Source: an uncultured Planctomycetales bacterium (GTDB taxonomy: Bacteria; Planctomycetota; Planctomycetia; Pirellulales; Thermoguttaceae). Taken from it: a stretch of 64,000 nucleotides of DNA. A model generated the notes under the pieces. That model saw nothing but the letters and a program-made list of their open reading frames with translations, made no database searches and had not been told where the DNA came from. Position 1 is the stretch's first letter, and each line of letters opens with the position of its first letter. Shown in pieces: positions 51,889 through 61,939 of the stretch. The stretch is from the NCBI GenBank assembly GCA_937889015.1, contig CALARR010000361.1:1-64000 (forward strand), in the 5' to 3' direction. The position numbers and the translations under genes are program-made.

Positions 51889-53298
51889 CTATACAAACAC
51901 CGCCAGGCAAGCCAGGACGAGCAGCAGACCGGCCGCAACCCAGGTGATGGACTGGGATCGCGAAGGACGCTGGGCCAACTCAGGCTCGTCGGCCAGATCG
52001 GCGATGCGCACTACTCCCAGCATGGGCCGTCGCGTGGCCGATTCCGCTTCGTCCGGCGTCTGCAGCGGTCGGTCCTGGAAACCGCCGCTGCAAATCATCG
52101 CCAAGCCGGCCGTAAAGGCCAACGCTGCCGCCAACGCGGCCCACAAGGGACGGCTGCGATTGTTGGCGGCCGGGTCCGAAGCCAAAACCGGGGCGAATGC
52201 GATCTGAATCTGCGGGCCGCGGATCTGTTCCTGCCAGGCGTCACGCTCGATGGCCGCCAGACGTTGCTGCTGTTCCGAGGCACGCTCCAACGCCGCCAAC
52301 AGGCTCCAGAAGGTCTGGCTGGCCTCAGCGTGCGTTTGAGCGGAATCCGTCTCCCGATCCTTGTCGGGTGTCGCTACCGACGGCGGTTGCACGACTGCTG
52401 GCCGCCGGCTGAACTGGGGAGGAGACGTCGCAGCGGATTCCGCTGCTGCGCGCTGCGGCAGGAAGTTCAGCTTGCGTTTCAAGTGGTTGATCTTCGATTC
52501 CAGATCCTGCACCTCAGGATGTACGGCCGTTCGCACCAAGAGCATCTGCCGCAATGTTCGCTGCAGCTCGGCCAACTCGCGTTCCGCGCCGGCCCGTTCG
52601 GAACTATCGGTGGCTTGCGGTTCGGGCAAGGGTTGAGGCGCAGCAGTGGACGCCGGCGGTGGTTCGTTCGCGGGCCTTGCGGACGCCGAATCTGCGGTGC
52701 GCGCAGCACGGAGTTGCTTGGCCAGTCGTTCATGGTCGCGGAAATGACGTTCCAGATAGCCATCCAGATCGGCCTTGGCAGCCTGGTACTGCCGTTGGGC
52801 TTCCTCAGCAGCTTGCTGATCCTTGGCGTGCCGGCGTTCAGCATGGGCGCGAGCCAGCGCGCGATAGACTTCCGACCAGCGACGAGCTGCTTCGTTGGCC
52901 AGGCGCGCGGCGCGAGCCCGATCGGAGTCCGTGCAGAGAACGCGGACTTGCTGCTGATCGGCGTTGCCGGTCGCTGGCTCAATCTGCAAGGCTTGGCCCA
53001 GTTGCTGGACCGCCGAGTCGCTCACGGCGTGCGGTCCATCCACGGACTCCAGCGTTTGCTGCAACAAGGCAGTGGCGAGAGCATCGTGCGTCACCTGCTC
53101 CAATGGAAGGCTGTCGGCGGGGCCCCGACCAATGCCGACCACGGCGGCCGAACGGTATTCCGGCCGAGGTGCAGACGACGAAGTCGCTTGCCCCCAGAAG
53201 TAGAAGCTCAGCCCTGAAACCACGAAAGTGACGACCAGCAGCGCACGCATCCCCAAGTTCGAGGAGATACGCAACGATCCGTGTTGCGTGGCAGACAT
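51889..53298 (-). CDS. Wzz-like membrane protein with long coiled coil
   Basis: The 469-residue protein has an N-terminal membrane segment (MRALLVVTFVVSGLSFYFWG, about 17-36) and C-terminal ones (about 385-405 and 450-468). Between lies a large alpha-helical part rich in Ala, Gln, Arg and Glu (about 125-360), interrupted by a Pro-rich stretch (about 208-225). This is the topology of polysaccharide co-polymerases of the Wzz/chain-length-determinant group, and SAAVVGIGRG with the following helix may be the Wzz-type periplasmic start. There is no Walker motif and thus no fused tyrosine kinase. No glycosyltransferase genes are adjacent, so the role in polysaccharide export is inference from topology. 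Confidence 0.6.
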   Translation of the reverse strand: MSATQHGSLRISSNLGMRALLVVTFVVSGLSFYFWGQATSSSAPRPEYRSAAVVGIGRGPADSLPLEQVTHDALATALLQQTLESVDGPHAVSDSAVQQLGQALQIEPATGNADQQQVRVLCTDSDRARAARLANEAARRWSEVYRALARAHAERRHAKDQQAAEEAQRQYQAAKADLDGYLERHFRDHERLAKQLRAARTADSASARPANEPPPASTAAPQPLPEPQATDSSERAGAERELAELQRTLRQMLLVRTAVHPEVQDLESKINHLKRKLNFLPQRAAAESAATSPPQFSRRPAVVQPPSVATPDKDRETDSAQTHAEASQTFWSLLAALERASEQQQRLAAIERDAWQEQIRGPQIQIAFAPVLASDPAANNRSRPLWAALAAALAFTAGLAMICSGGFQDRPLQTPDEAESATRRPMLGVVRIADLADEPELAQRPSRSQSITWVAAGLLLVLACLAVFV

Positions 53299-53586
53299 TG
53301 TGGTCCGTCTTGGTCTATGTCGTGGAGGACGGTATCGGAATGGGGTTTCTCTTGCCCGGATGATCTAGTTCACCCAGGTTGCGATACTTCTCTGCGCTTC
53401 CATGCATGCTGTGCGCAGACTATTCCCTACAGTCGATATCGAACGCGCAGGGGGCAAAGCTTGAATGCCGCCTCAGAAGGTTGCAAAACGTCCTCGGGCC
53501 GGGGAGAATACGGACTTTGGGAAGAGTTCCCTTGCCGCCAATTGGCCTTCTGTTGAAAGACCGTTTTCGCCCAGGAAGAGTCCCGT

Positions 53587-54420
53587 ATGAAGATTGCCAC
53601 TTTTGTGAAGAGTTTTCAGGACTGGCCCATTCCGGTCATCTGTCATCGGTTCAAGGAAATTGGGTTGGACGGCGTGGACCTCACCGTGCGCGCCAAGGGA
53701 ATGATCGAACCCGCCAATGCGGCCGAACAACTGCCCCTGGCCGCCAAGGCGGCGTTGGAGGCGGGAACAGAGATTCTCCTCATCACCAGCGACGTCACCG
53801 AAGTCAACGACTTGTCCGAAAGCCTTTTCGCTACGGCCGGCAAGCTGGGGATCACGCGCATCAAGCTGGGTTACTACCGCTACAAGCCCTTCGGCACGCT
53901 CCGCGCCCAGATGGACGAAGCTCGACGGCAATTGGCTGCCGTCGCGAAGCTGGGGCGCAAGCACGGCGTGTTGCCTTGTGTGCATGTGCATTCGGGCACG
54001 TACCTCTCTTCGCACGGCACGTTGCTTTACGAGATGCTCCGCGATTTCGCACCCGACGAAGTGGGCGCGTACGCCGACACGTTGCACATGGCCTTGGAAG
54101 GCGGGGCCGAAGGATGGCGCCAAGGATTGGACCTGCTCGCCCCCTGGCTGCGGCTGGTGGCCGTGAAAAACTTCTCCTGGTTCGCCGGCGACCGCGACAA
54201 GTACGGCCAGATTCAGTGGAAGACCAAAGTCGTGCCCGTGGCCGACGGCATCTCGCCCATCCCCGCCTTCGTTGCCACCCTGAAACAGGCCGGATATCGG
54301 GGCGATTTCTCGATGCACAGCGAATACAAGGGCAAGCACAGCTTCGAAGACTTGGACACCGAAGCCTGCTTGAAGCAGACGGTCGAAGACCTGAAGTTCT
54401 TCAAGCCCCTGTTGGGGTGA
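53587..54420 (+). CDS. Sugar phosphate isomerase/epimerase (TIM barrel)
   Basis: The 277-residue protein is a xylose-isomerase-like TIM barrel with strands at MKIATFVKSF, GLDGVDLTVRAKGMI, GTEILLITSDVTEV, GITRIKLGYYRYKPFG, VLPCVHVHSGTYLSS, VGAYADTLHMALEG and RLVAVKNFSWFAG. The HVHSG and DTLH segments are the probable metal-binding positions. It has no signal peptide. It is only distantly similar to the isomerase at 18652-19551 and stands alone, 68 bases upstream of trpF on the same strand. Substrate unknown. Confidence 0.83.
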   Translation: MKIATFVKSFQDWPIPVICHRFKEIGLDGVDLTVRAKGMIEPANAAEQLPLAAKAALEAGTEILLITSDVTEVNDLSESLFATAGKLGITRIKLGYYRYKPFGTLRAQMDEARRQLAAVAKLGRKHGVLPCVHVHSGTYLSSHGTLLYEMLRDFAPDEVGAYADTLHMALEGGAEGWRQGLDLLAPWLRLVAVKNFSWFAGDRDKYGQIQWKTKVVPVADGISPIPAFVATLKQAGYRGDFSMHSEYKGKHSFEDLDTEACLKQTVEDLKFFKPLLG

Positions 54421-54488
54421 GAACGGAGCTCAGCGACCAATGTTTCGAGGGCGGATTGCTGACGGCTGATAGCTGAAAGCGCGTCTCC

Positions 54489-55166
54489 ATGTTTCGCATC
54501 AAGATCTGCGGCATCACCACGGTGGCCGATGCTCTGGCGGCGGCCGAAGCGGGCGCTGACGCCCTGGGACTCAACTTCTATCCGCGCAGTCCACGCTATG
54601 TCGAGCCGCAGGTTGCACGGAAGATCGTAGAGGCCCTGCCCGCCGGCGTAATAAAGGTGGGGCTCTTCGTCAACGCGCGCCCCGGCGAGATCCGGCCCTT
54701 GTGGGAACAACTCGGCCTGGACCTGATCCAACTGCACGGCGATGAGCCTCCTGAATTGTTGGCGGCGCTGAGCGACTGCCGTGTCATGCGCGCTTTTCGC
54801 GTGGGGGCAGAGGGCCTGAATCCGGTGGTGGACTATCTGCAACGCTGCCGCCGCCTGAACTGCCTGCCAGGCATGATCCTGGCCGATTCGGCTGTGAAGG
54901 GGACCTACGGCGGCTCGGGCCAGGTCGGCCCATGGCAGATCCTGGCCCGTCGCCCCGCCGACCTGCCCCCTCTAGTTCTGGCCGGGGGGCTGACGCCCGA
55001 CAACGTCGCCCACGCCATCGCCGCCGTTCAGCCTGCAGCCGTGGATACGGCCAGCGGCGTCGAGGACGCGCCAGGGCATAAGTCATCCGATCGAATCCGC
55101 TCCTTCGTCCGCTCGGCAAGGCAGGCCTTCGATTCGCCCCTCGGTGCGTCTCCGATCACATCATGA
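54489..55166 (+). CDS. trpF: Phosphoribosylanthranilate isomerase
   Basis: TrpF catalyses the Amadori rearrangement of phosphoribosylanthranilate in tryptophan synthesis. The 225-residue barrel has the catalytic Cys7 in FRIKICGITTVADA, GLNFYPRSPRYV, KVGLFVNARP, IQLHGDEPPEL, the catalytic Asp in MILADSAVKGTYGGSGQ, and the phosphate loop VLAGGLTPDNV with VDTASGVE. Other trp genes are not adjacent, so the pathway is scattered in this genome. An AGCTGAAAGC sequence lies eight bases before the start, and the same decamer precedes the DUF1015 gene. Confidence 0.95.
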   Translation: MFRIKICGITTVADALAAAEAGADALGLNFYPRSPRYVEPQVARKIVEALPAGVIKVGLFVNARPGEIRPLWEQLGLDLIQLHGDEPPELLAALSDCRVMRAFRVGAEGLNPVVDYLQRCRRLNCLPGMILADSAVKGTYGGSGQVGPWQILARRPADLPPLVLAGGLTPDNVAHAIAAVQPAAVDTASGVEDAPGHKSSDRIRSFVRSARQAFDSPLGASPITS

Positions 55167-55263
55167 GCGAAGCGGCGCGATCGTAGCACGGTCTGTGACA
55201 GGCGGAGCGCGCCCGAATCCCCTCTCCTCCCAGATCGGGGTGCAGCTACGCGATTCCTGTAGC

Positions 55264-55292
55264 TTGTCAATCTCCCCCCCGTCGCATATCAT
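55264..55292 (+). promoter_or_regulatory. Candidate sigma-70 promoter of ahcY
   Basis: TTGTCA (55264-55269) is followed after exactly 17 bases by TATCAT (55287-55292), each five of six to consensus. A 9-bp palindrome overlaps the -10 element and the predicted start of transcription. Confidence 0.6.
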
Positions 55293-55316
55293 GGCAGGAC
55301 TTCCCGGCCTGCCATG
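55290..55316. promoter_or_regulatory. Palindrome overlapping the ahcY promoter
   Basis: CATGGCAGG (55290-55298) and CCTGCCATG (55308-55316) are perfect inverted repeats with nine bases between. The location over the -10 box and early leader suggests an operator or a leader hairpin. I could not match it to the SAH riboswitch consensus. Confidence 0.5.
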
Positions 55317-55395
55317 CCGCTCGCTGGGTACTCATTCTTGCTTCCCTATGCCCCGCAGGACAGGGCGCGATCGCTTGTCAGCAAAGGAGATCTCT

Positions 55396-56712
<1,317 letters not shown>

Positions 56713-56813
56713 TAACCAGCGTTCAGCGATCCCTGCTCACCGGTCAACCGCGCCTGCGGGAGTCGGCCGCTGTGCGCTGGAAGCTGAGAGCCAAAAGCTG
56801 AAAGCCCTTTGTC

Positions 56814-58115
56814 ATGCCTGAAATCCAAGCCTTTCGCGGCATTCGCTACAACCTGGGCCACGTCGGATCGCTGAGCGATGTGATCGCTCCGCCCTACGAT
56901 GTGATCGGCCCCGAACTGCAAGACCAGCTCTACAAGAAGCACCCCTGCAATGTGGTGCGGCTGATCCTCAATCGGATGGAGCCGGGCGATGACGAGGCGA
57001 ACAATCGTTACAGCCGCGCCAAGCGGTTCTTGAAGAACTGGCAGTCGGAGGGGGCCCTGTTCACCGAGGCCGACCCCGCGATCTATGTCTACCACCAGGA
57101 GTTCGAGAGCCTGGGCCGGACCCACGTGCGCCGCGGCTTCATGGCGCGTATGCGGCTGTCTCGGTTCGGCGAGGGGCAGGTCTTTCCGCACGAAGAAACC
57201 CTGTCCGGCCCCAAGATCGACCGGCTGATGCTGACCGTAATGTGCAAGGCGAACTTGAGTCAGGTGTTCGGTCTGTATCCCGACACCGAGTGCGAGGTGC
57301 AGCGTCTGTTGGACGAGGCCGTGGCTGGCCTGACGCCGCTGGAAGCCGTGGACCACCTCGGCGTGCGGCATCGCATGTGGCCGGTGACCGACGTGCAGAA
57401 GATCGCGGCCTTGGCCGGCCTGGTCGGCCCGCGTCCCGTGTTTATCGCCGATGGGCATCACCGCTATGAAACGGCCTGCAACTATCGCGACCAGCTTCGC
57501 GACAGTTGCACGCTGAAGCCGGATCATCCGGCCAACTACGTGTTGATGCAATTCGTGGCCATGGAAGATCCGGGACTGCTGGTCTTGCCCACGCACCGCT
57601 TGTTCCGCGGTGTGCCGGCCCTGACCGCCGAGGAATTGCAGGCTCGATTGGGCGATTGCTTCGCCTGCCGTGCAGCGGGCCAGGGGCCGGATCAGGCCCA
57701 TGCGGTCTGGGAAGACATCGAGACCGGTTCCCAGCAGGCGACTTTGGGGCTCTACACCCAGAAAGACGGCCGCTGGACCATCGCCCAACTGACCGCCGCC
57801 GGCCAGGCGCGCATGGCCGAGGCGGCTGCCGACCACGGACCGGAGTGGCAAGGACTGGGCGTGGCCGTGCTGCATCGGTTGGTCATTGAGCATCTGTTGG
57901 GCCAGAAAGACCTGCCCAAACCCGACTATGTGCACCAGGTGGAAGAAGTCGTGACCGGCTTGAAGACCGGTGAGTTCCCCTTGGCGGCGTTGGTGATGCC
58001 CGCCACGGTCGATCACATTCGCCAAATCAGCATGAGCGGCGAGCGCATGCCGGCCAAGAGCACCTACTTCTACCCCAAGCTGCTCAGCGGCATGGTCATC
58101 AATCCGCTGGAATAG
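56814..58115 (+). CDS. DUF1015-family protein
   Basis: The 433-residue protein belongs to the DUF1015 family of soluble, widely distributed bacterial proteins. Typical motifs are FRGIRYN, SDVIAPPYDVIG, NVVRLILNR, YVYHQEF with GFMARMRLS, PHEETLSGPKIDRLML, and FIADGHHRYETACNYRD with its conserved DGHHRYE. The function is not established; the conserved polar motifs suggest an enzyme or nucleotide-binding protein. An AGCTGAAAGC element lies eight bases before ATG 56814. It is 101 bases after ahcY on the same strand. Confidence 0.9.
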   Translation: MPEIQAFRGIRYNLGHVGSLSDVIAPPYDVIGPELQDQLYKKHPCNVVRLILNRMEPGDDEANNRYSRAKRFLKNWQSEGALFTEADPAIYVYHQEFESLGRTHVRRGFMARMRLSRFGEGQVFPHEETLSGPKIDRLMLTVMCKANLSQVFGLYPDTECEVQRLLDEAVAGLTPLEAVDHLGVRHRMWPVTDVQKIAALAGLVGPRPVFIADGHHRYETACNYRDQLRDSCTLKPDHPANYVLMQFVAMEDPGLLVLPTHRLFRGVPALTAEELQARLGDCFACRAAGQGPDQAHAVWEDIETGSQQATLGLYTQKDGRWTIAQLTAAGQARMAEAAADHGPEWQGLGVAVLHRLVIEHLLGQKDLPKPDYVHQVEEVVTGLKTGEFPLAALVMPATVDHIRQISMSGERMPAKSTYFYPKLLSGMVINPLE

Positions 58116-58319
58116 CCGCGCACGGTATGCTCCGGCCTGACATCTGCCCGGCTGCGCGCGTTCGTGGCATGTCGTCCGGATTGCTTAACACCCCCGGTGT
58201 CGGATCGCACAGCGCGACGGTGATCTACCACGGTTGCCTCACCCGCGATTTGGACTACCATGAGGCCGTGTGCAATGCGGCCTGGCGCCTATGTTCCCAC
58301 GCGCTGGCTCCCGAGCCCC

Positions 58320-58335
58320 CGTTTCACGTGAAACG
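58320..58335. promoter_or_regulatory. parS-like site 1
   Basis: GTTTCACGTGAAAC (58321-58334) is a perfect palindrome and matches the central 14 bases of the parS consensus TGTTTCACGTGAAACA; the outer bases are C and G. It lies about 1.2 kb upstream of parA. Confidence 0.75.
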
Positions 58336-58450
58336 GCTCCACGCATGGCGCAATTTGTGCTATTTGCAGGCGAGCCGCCGGCCTGGCTGTGGTCTCGGGG
58401 CAAGAATTCGAGTCCAGAATCGAATAGCTTTCTGGGACCTGACGGCCTTG

Positions 58451-58501
58451 GCTATTGCGCCTCAGATAGACAGTGCAACGAGGGCGACCAGCGGGAGCCC
58501 G
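58451..58501 (+). repeat. Hairpin repeat family 2, copy 2
   Basis: GCTATTGCGCCTCAG at the start and GGGCGACCAGCGGGAGCCCG at the end correspond to 40234-40284 without gaps. TTGC (58455-58458) can pair with GCAA (58475-58478). Confidence 0.5.
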
Positions 58502-58586
58502 TTTTCGCGGTACAAGCCCCACCCGCGTGTTGCATTTCTCTTCTGAAGACCAATAGCCGCCTTGATGCGGAGGAGGAGATCGAACT

Positions 58587-59264
58587 ATGCACGCCGAGGC
58601 CCCTCGCTCCGCCCACAGTCCAGAGACCCGTCGTTTTGCCCGGACGCTCGCAGACGATCTTCGACGCCAAGTCCTGCGTCACAACCTGCTCCAGGTCTTC
58701 CTGGTCGTGGTCTTGGTTCCCGGGACCATTGCGCTCTGGGCCGTTTCGTTCTGGCTGATCCACTGGCTGATCGAGCGCATCGGCGAAACGTGCTGCTGCG
58801 AGTGGTCCCAGGTGGCGTTCTACGGGTCGTGGGCCGGTCTGGCCGCATTGGCTTTCTGGGGCTATCAGCACCGCAACGCAGAGATCGAGCCCGAGAACTT
58901 CGAGGAATCGGAATTCAGTGAGTTCGCCCCGGCCCGCGACGTCATCGCCCCGCTGGATCCGCGGCATGATTCCCGCGAGGTCTTCCTGCTCTACTCTATC
59001 CTCATGGCAGCTCCCAAAACGACCATCCTCGCGATCCGGGCGATGCGATCCTGGATACGCTGTGATCGGAACGCGCCAAGCCATGCGGCCAATGTCCTTC
59101 GACAGTTGGCCGTGCGCCCTGGTTGGGTACCGGCCACCGATTTCGTCGATCACGGCCCCGGCCTATGGCTTCTCGACCGCCTGGACCTGATCTGGACCCA
59201 AATCGACCATGGCCACAAGTACGTCCGCATACGGCCCGGCGCCAAACGATCGGACTTCGCGTGA
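58587..59264 (+). CDS. Hypothetical membrane protein upstream of parAB
   Basis: The 225-residue product starts behind a strong GGAGGAG site. Two hydrophobic segments (about 34-60 and 76-94) enclose a short loop with CCC, and the remaining 130 residues are soluble. The latter has a DPRHDSREVFLLYSILMAAPKTTILAIRAMRSWI segment in two halves and a compact C-terminal part ending in HGHKYVRIRPGA, which resembles a small winged-helix-like fold only vaguely. I do not recognise a family. The gene stands between parS-like sites and parA, so a link to chromosome segregation is possible from position alone. Confidence 0.65.
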   Translation: MHAEAPRSAHSPETRRFARTLADDLRRQVLRHNLLQVFLVVVLVPGTIALWAVSFWLIHWLIERIGETCCCEWSQVAFYGSWAGLAALAFWGYQHRNAEIEPENFEESEFSEFAPARDVIAPLDPRHDSREVFLLYSILMAAPKTTILAIRAMRSWIRCDRNAPSHAANVLRQLAVRPGWVPATDFVDHGPGLWLLDRLDLIWTQIDHGHKYVRIRPGAKRSDFA

Positions 59265-59295
59265 AACAACGACGACACGGATCTGGTAAACCGCG

Positions 59296-59311
59296 TGTTT
59301 CACGTGAAACA
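59296..59311. promoter_or_regulatory. parS site 2 (perfect consensus)
   Basis: TGTTTCACGTGAAACA is the exact 16-bp palindromic ParB-binding consensus. It lies 32 bases after the stop of the upstream membrane-protein gene and about 210 bases before parA. Confidence 0.95.
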
Positions 59312-59327
59312 GGCAAACCGCAGCAGA

Positions 59328-59343
59328 TGTTTCACGTGGAACG
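59328..59343. promoter_or_regulatory. parS site 3 (variant)
   Basis: TGTTTCACGTGGAACG differs by one base from the common parS variant TGTTTCACGTGGAACA. It is 16 bases after site 2, so ParB dimers could load side by side. Confidence 0.85.
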
Positions 59344-59372
59344 AAGCGCGCCGCCTCTCCTCTCCCGCCCCG

Positions 59373-59436
59373 CGTCTCTAGCCTCTCGACTCTCGACTCT
59401 CGCCCCTCGTCTCTCGTCTCTAGCCTCTCGACTCTC
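59373..59436 (+). repeat. Pyrimidine-rich direct repeat before parA
   Basis: CGTCTCTAGCCTCTCGACTC (plus TC) occurs at 59373-59394 and again at 59415-59436, an exact 22-bp direct repeat inside an 85-base C/T-only-like tract. It lies between parS site 3 and parA. Confidence 0.7.
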
Positions 59437-59522
59437 CCAACTGCCATTCCCCGCGCGCCGAGAACCATTTACAATCCGCCTCGCTCTTGAACTCAAGCGG
59501 CCGCAGGCAGGGAGGCCTGGTC

Positions 59523-60269
59523 GTGGGGCGTGTGCTTTGCGTAGCCAACCAGAAAGGGGGGGTCGGTAAAACCACTACCGCCATCAATCTCGCCTGCGCA
59601 CTGGCCAAGGCCGGTAGCCAGACCTTGCTGGTCGACCTCGACCCCCAATGCAACGCCACCAGCGGTGTGGGAGCGGAACCCACAGCCAAACATCCCTTGG
59701 TGGCCGGAACGCCCTTGCGACAGGCCGTCGTCGCCACGCAGACGCCGCAACTGGAGGTCCTGCCGGGCAGTCGCTGCTTCCGCGATGTGGAGGCCCTGAA
59801 CCGCGACGACCCGACCCATGCGGCCCGCCTTCGCGAACACCTCGTGCGCGGCGCCAGCGGCTATGACTTCGTGCTCATCGATTGCCCGCCCTCGCTGGGC
59901 AAGATCACGCAGACCGCCCTGGCCTGTGCGCAAGAGGTCCTGATGCCTATCCAGTGCGAGTATTTCGCCATGGAAGGCCTGGCCCAGATGATCGAGGTCA
60001 TTCGCGAGGTGATGAACGGGCCGGCCCCGCAACTGCAGTTTGGTGGAATTGTGCTCACAATGTACGACCCGAGCCTCGAATTGACGCACGAAGTGGATCA
60101 GGAGGTGCGGGATTTCTTTGGGGAGATCGTCTTTCAGACGGCTATTCCCCGCGACGTGGCAGTGGCCGAAGCGCCGAGCCACGGTTTATCGGTCCTGGAC
60201 TACGCGCCCCGTGCCCGGGGTGCCCGAGCCTACATAGAACTGTGCATGGAGGTACTGGAACGTGAGTAA
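59523..60269 (+). CDS. parA: Chromosome-partition ATPase ParA (Soj)
   Basis: ParA is the deviant-Walker ATPase that moves ParB-parS complexes. GTG 59523 is chosen because GGAGG (59511-59515) lies seven bases upstream; the product has 248 residues. The deviant Walker A is CVANQKGGVGKTTTAINLA with the signature Lys, Walker A' is LVDLDPQCNATSG and Walker B is FVLIDCPPSLG. There is no N-terminal HTH, as in chromosomal (type Ib-like, Soj) proteins. An alternative TTG 59487 has no good site. It overlaps parB by eight bases, and the two with the parS sites make a complete parABS system. Confidence 0.95.
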   Translation: MGRVLCVANQKGGVGKTTTAINLACALAKAGSQTLLVDLDPQCNATSGVGAEPTAKHPLVAGTPLRQAVVATQTPQLEVLPGSRCFRDVEALNRDDPTHAARLREHLVRGASGYDFVLIDCPPSLGKITQTALACAQEVLMPIQCEYFAMEGLAQMIEVIREVMNGPAPQLQFGGIVLTMYDPSLELTHEVDQEVRDFFGEIVFQTAIPRDVAVAEAPSHGLSVLDYAPRARGARAYIELCMEVLERE

Positions 60270-61395
60270 GGAGAAACGACTGGGGCGTGGTCTGGAGGCC
60301 TTGCTGGGAAGGATCCCGTCTGCACCGGAACCGACGGCTCCGCCGCCCGCCACCGCCGCGCAGCGATCGGTCGAAACGCCTTATGGCCCGCGCGCCGACG
60401 ACCCCTACGGCCTGTCCATCCCGCTCTACGAACCCCCGACCAGGGCACCGGCCGCGACACACGGGGCTGTTGAGCCCACGCTCGCCGAACGCATTGGCCT
60501 GGAAGCTGCGGCCTCGCCCAAGCCGTCGCAAGACGAGTTGCCGGAACCCGCCCCTGCCGGGCTCCCGCGCGTGGCGATCGACCGCATCGATCGCAATCCC
60601 TATCAGCCACGCCAGGAATTCAACGAGAGCGATATCCAGAATCTGGCCGAAAGCCTCGCCACGCATGGACTGTTGCAGCCGGTCGTCTTGCGCCGCGTGG
60701 ACGACCGCTACGAGCTGGTCGCCGGCGAGCGTCGGCTGCGTGCGGCGGCCAAGGCCGGATGGAGCGATGTTCCCGCCCAGATCATCGAGGCCGACGACCG
60801 GCAGATGGCCGAATTGGCCATTGTCGAGAACATGCAGCGCAAGGATCTCAACCCGTTGGAAAAGGCGGCCTGCTTCCAGCGGTATCTGGAACAGTATGGC
60901 TGCACCCAGGAAGAACTGGCCGGCCGCTTGAAGCTTGACCGTTCGACGATCGCCAACCTGATTCGCCTGCTGGAACTGCCCCAGGCTGTGCAGGATTCGC
61001 TCCGCCAGGGTCGGCTCACCCAGGGGCACGCACGCGCGCTACTGCCGCTGGGCGACGAACAGGAGCAGGTGGCCTTCTGCCAGCGGATCCAACGCGAAGG
61101 ACTCAGCGTGCGGCAGACCGAGGCCTTGGTCCAGGAAACGATCCAACAGGCCGACTCTGAGCCCTTGGCCCTCCTCGGCCGCGACGGCGAGAAGTCCAAG
61201 CCGCGCCGCGCTCCGAACGACCACCTGGCATCGCTGGAACAGGAATTCCGGGCCGCCTTGGGTGTGAAGGTGACCATCCGCCAGGGCCGTGGCGGACGCG
61301 GCAAGCTCTTGATCCACTTCCGCTCGCATGACGAATTCGACCGCCTGCGCGATCACATCTGTGCGTCGGCGCGTCCCGAGGCGAAGGCGGGCTGA
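60262..61395 (+). CDS. parB: Chromosome-partition protein ParB (Spo0J)
   Basis: ParB binds parS and slides as a CTP-gated clamp. GTG 60262 starts inside the end of parA, with GGAGG-like GGAGGT ten bases upstream. The 377-residue protein has the N-terminal ParA-stimulating motif KRLGRGLEALLG, a variable Pro/Ala linker (about 17-95), the CTP-binding/ParB-N domain (NPYQPRQEFNESDIQNLAES, VAGERRLRAAAKAG, ENMQRKDLNPLEKA), the HTH (QEELAGRLKLDRSTIANLIR) and the C-terminal dimerisation domain. It is the last gene of the partition operon. Confidence 0.95.
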   Translation: MSKEKRLGRGLEALLGRIPSAPEPTAPPPATAAQRSVETPYGPRADDPYGLSIPLYEPPTRAPAATHGAVEPTLAERIGLEAAASPKPSQDELPEPAPAGLPRVAIDRIDRNPYQPRQEFNESDIQNLAESLATHGLLQPVVLRRVDDRYELVAGERRLRAAAKAGWSDVPAQIIEADDRQMAELAIVENMQRKDLNPLEKAACFQRYLEQYGCTQEELAGRLKLDRSTIANLIRLLELPQAVQDSLRQGRLTQGHARALLPLGDEQEQVAFCQRIQREGLSVRQTEALVQETIQQADSEPLALLGRDGEKSKPRRAPNDHLASLEQEFRAALGVKVTIRQGRGGRGKLLIHFRSHDEFDRLRDHICASARPEAKAG

Positions 61396-61532
61396 GACGA
61401 CCGAAGCAACGAATGCCGCGGCGTGAGAACGACGAGATACACCCTTCCGTAGCGGGGTTTATCGCCTTGTCGTGTCGCGGTCGGAACGATACGATAGAGA
61501 CTCGCTTGGGCCAAGTGCCGGCCCGAGCGCCT

Positions 61533-61608
<76 letters not shown>

Positions 61609-61643
61609 TGCCGAAGGCAGTCAGAGCAGGTGAGCATAAGAGC

Positions 61644-61911
61644 AGGAGAACAGGTGAGAAGAAGGGGGAGAAGAAGCTCAGACGCGGCGCCATGATTAGA
61701 CCGCTCACCTGCGGTCTCCTGTTCACCTGATCACCTGTTCGAAACTGCGTACCAGGAGGACTGGTAACCAGGAGAGAAAGACCGGAAATCTATTGATCTC
61801 TGCATTGTTAATGGCCCCGGCCGGCCAACGGAAGGCCGGGAAAACCGGGCTCCCGATGGTCGTCCCCGGTTCATTCGCTGTGCAGGACCTAATAGGATCA
61901 CCTGTTCTCCT
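61644..61911. repeat. Inverted repeats between tRNA-Pro and the IVP-like gene
   Basis: AGGAGAACAGGTGA (61644-61657) is perfectly inverted at 61898-61911 (TCACCTGTTCTCCT). The region between contains further CACCTGTTC/CAGGTGA units near 61705 and 61720-61738. The arms frame a 240-base AT-richer segment directly before the small four-helix-bundle gene. No coding sequence is evident in it. Confidence 0.7.
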
Positions 61912-61939
61912 TCCCTGCGGATCTGCCGCGGAGCGGTTC

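Larger units (their letters stand above)
58116..58586. other. Intergenic region before the partition locus
   Basis: This 471-bp region contains a parS-like palindrome (58320-58335) and one copy of hairpin repeat family 2 (58451-58501). No gene with family support is visible on either strand. Confidence 0.55.

Noticed and set aside
55167..55395. SAH riboswitch upstream of ahcY
   Set aside because: The expected conserved core of the SAH riboswitch was not recognised; the visible structure is a simple palindrome at the promoter.
58116..61395. Replication origin beside parABS
   Set aside because: No dnaA, no cluster of TTATCCACA-type boxes and no typical AT-rich unwinding element was found, so only the partition locus is claimed.
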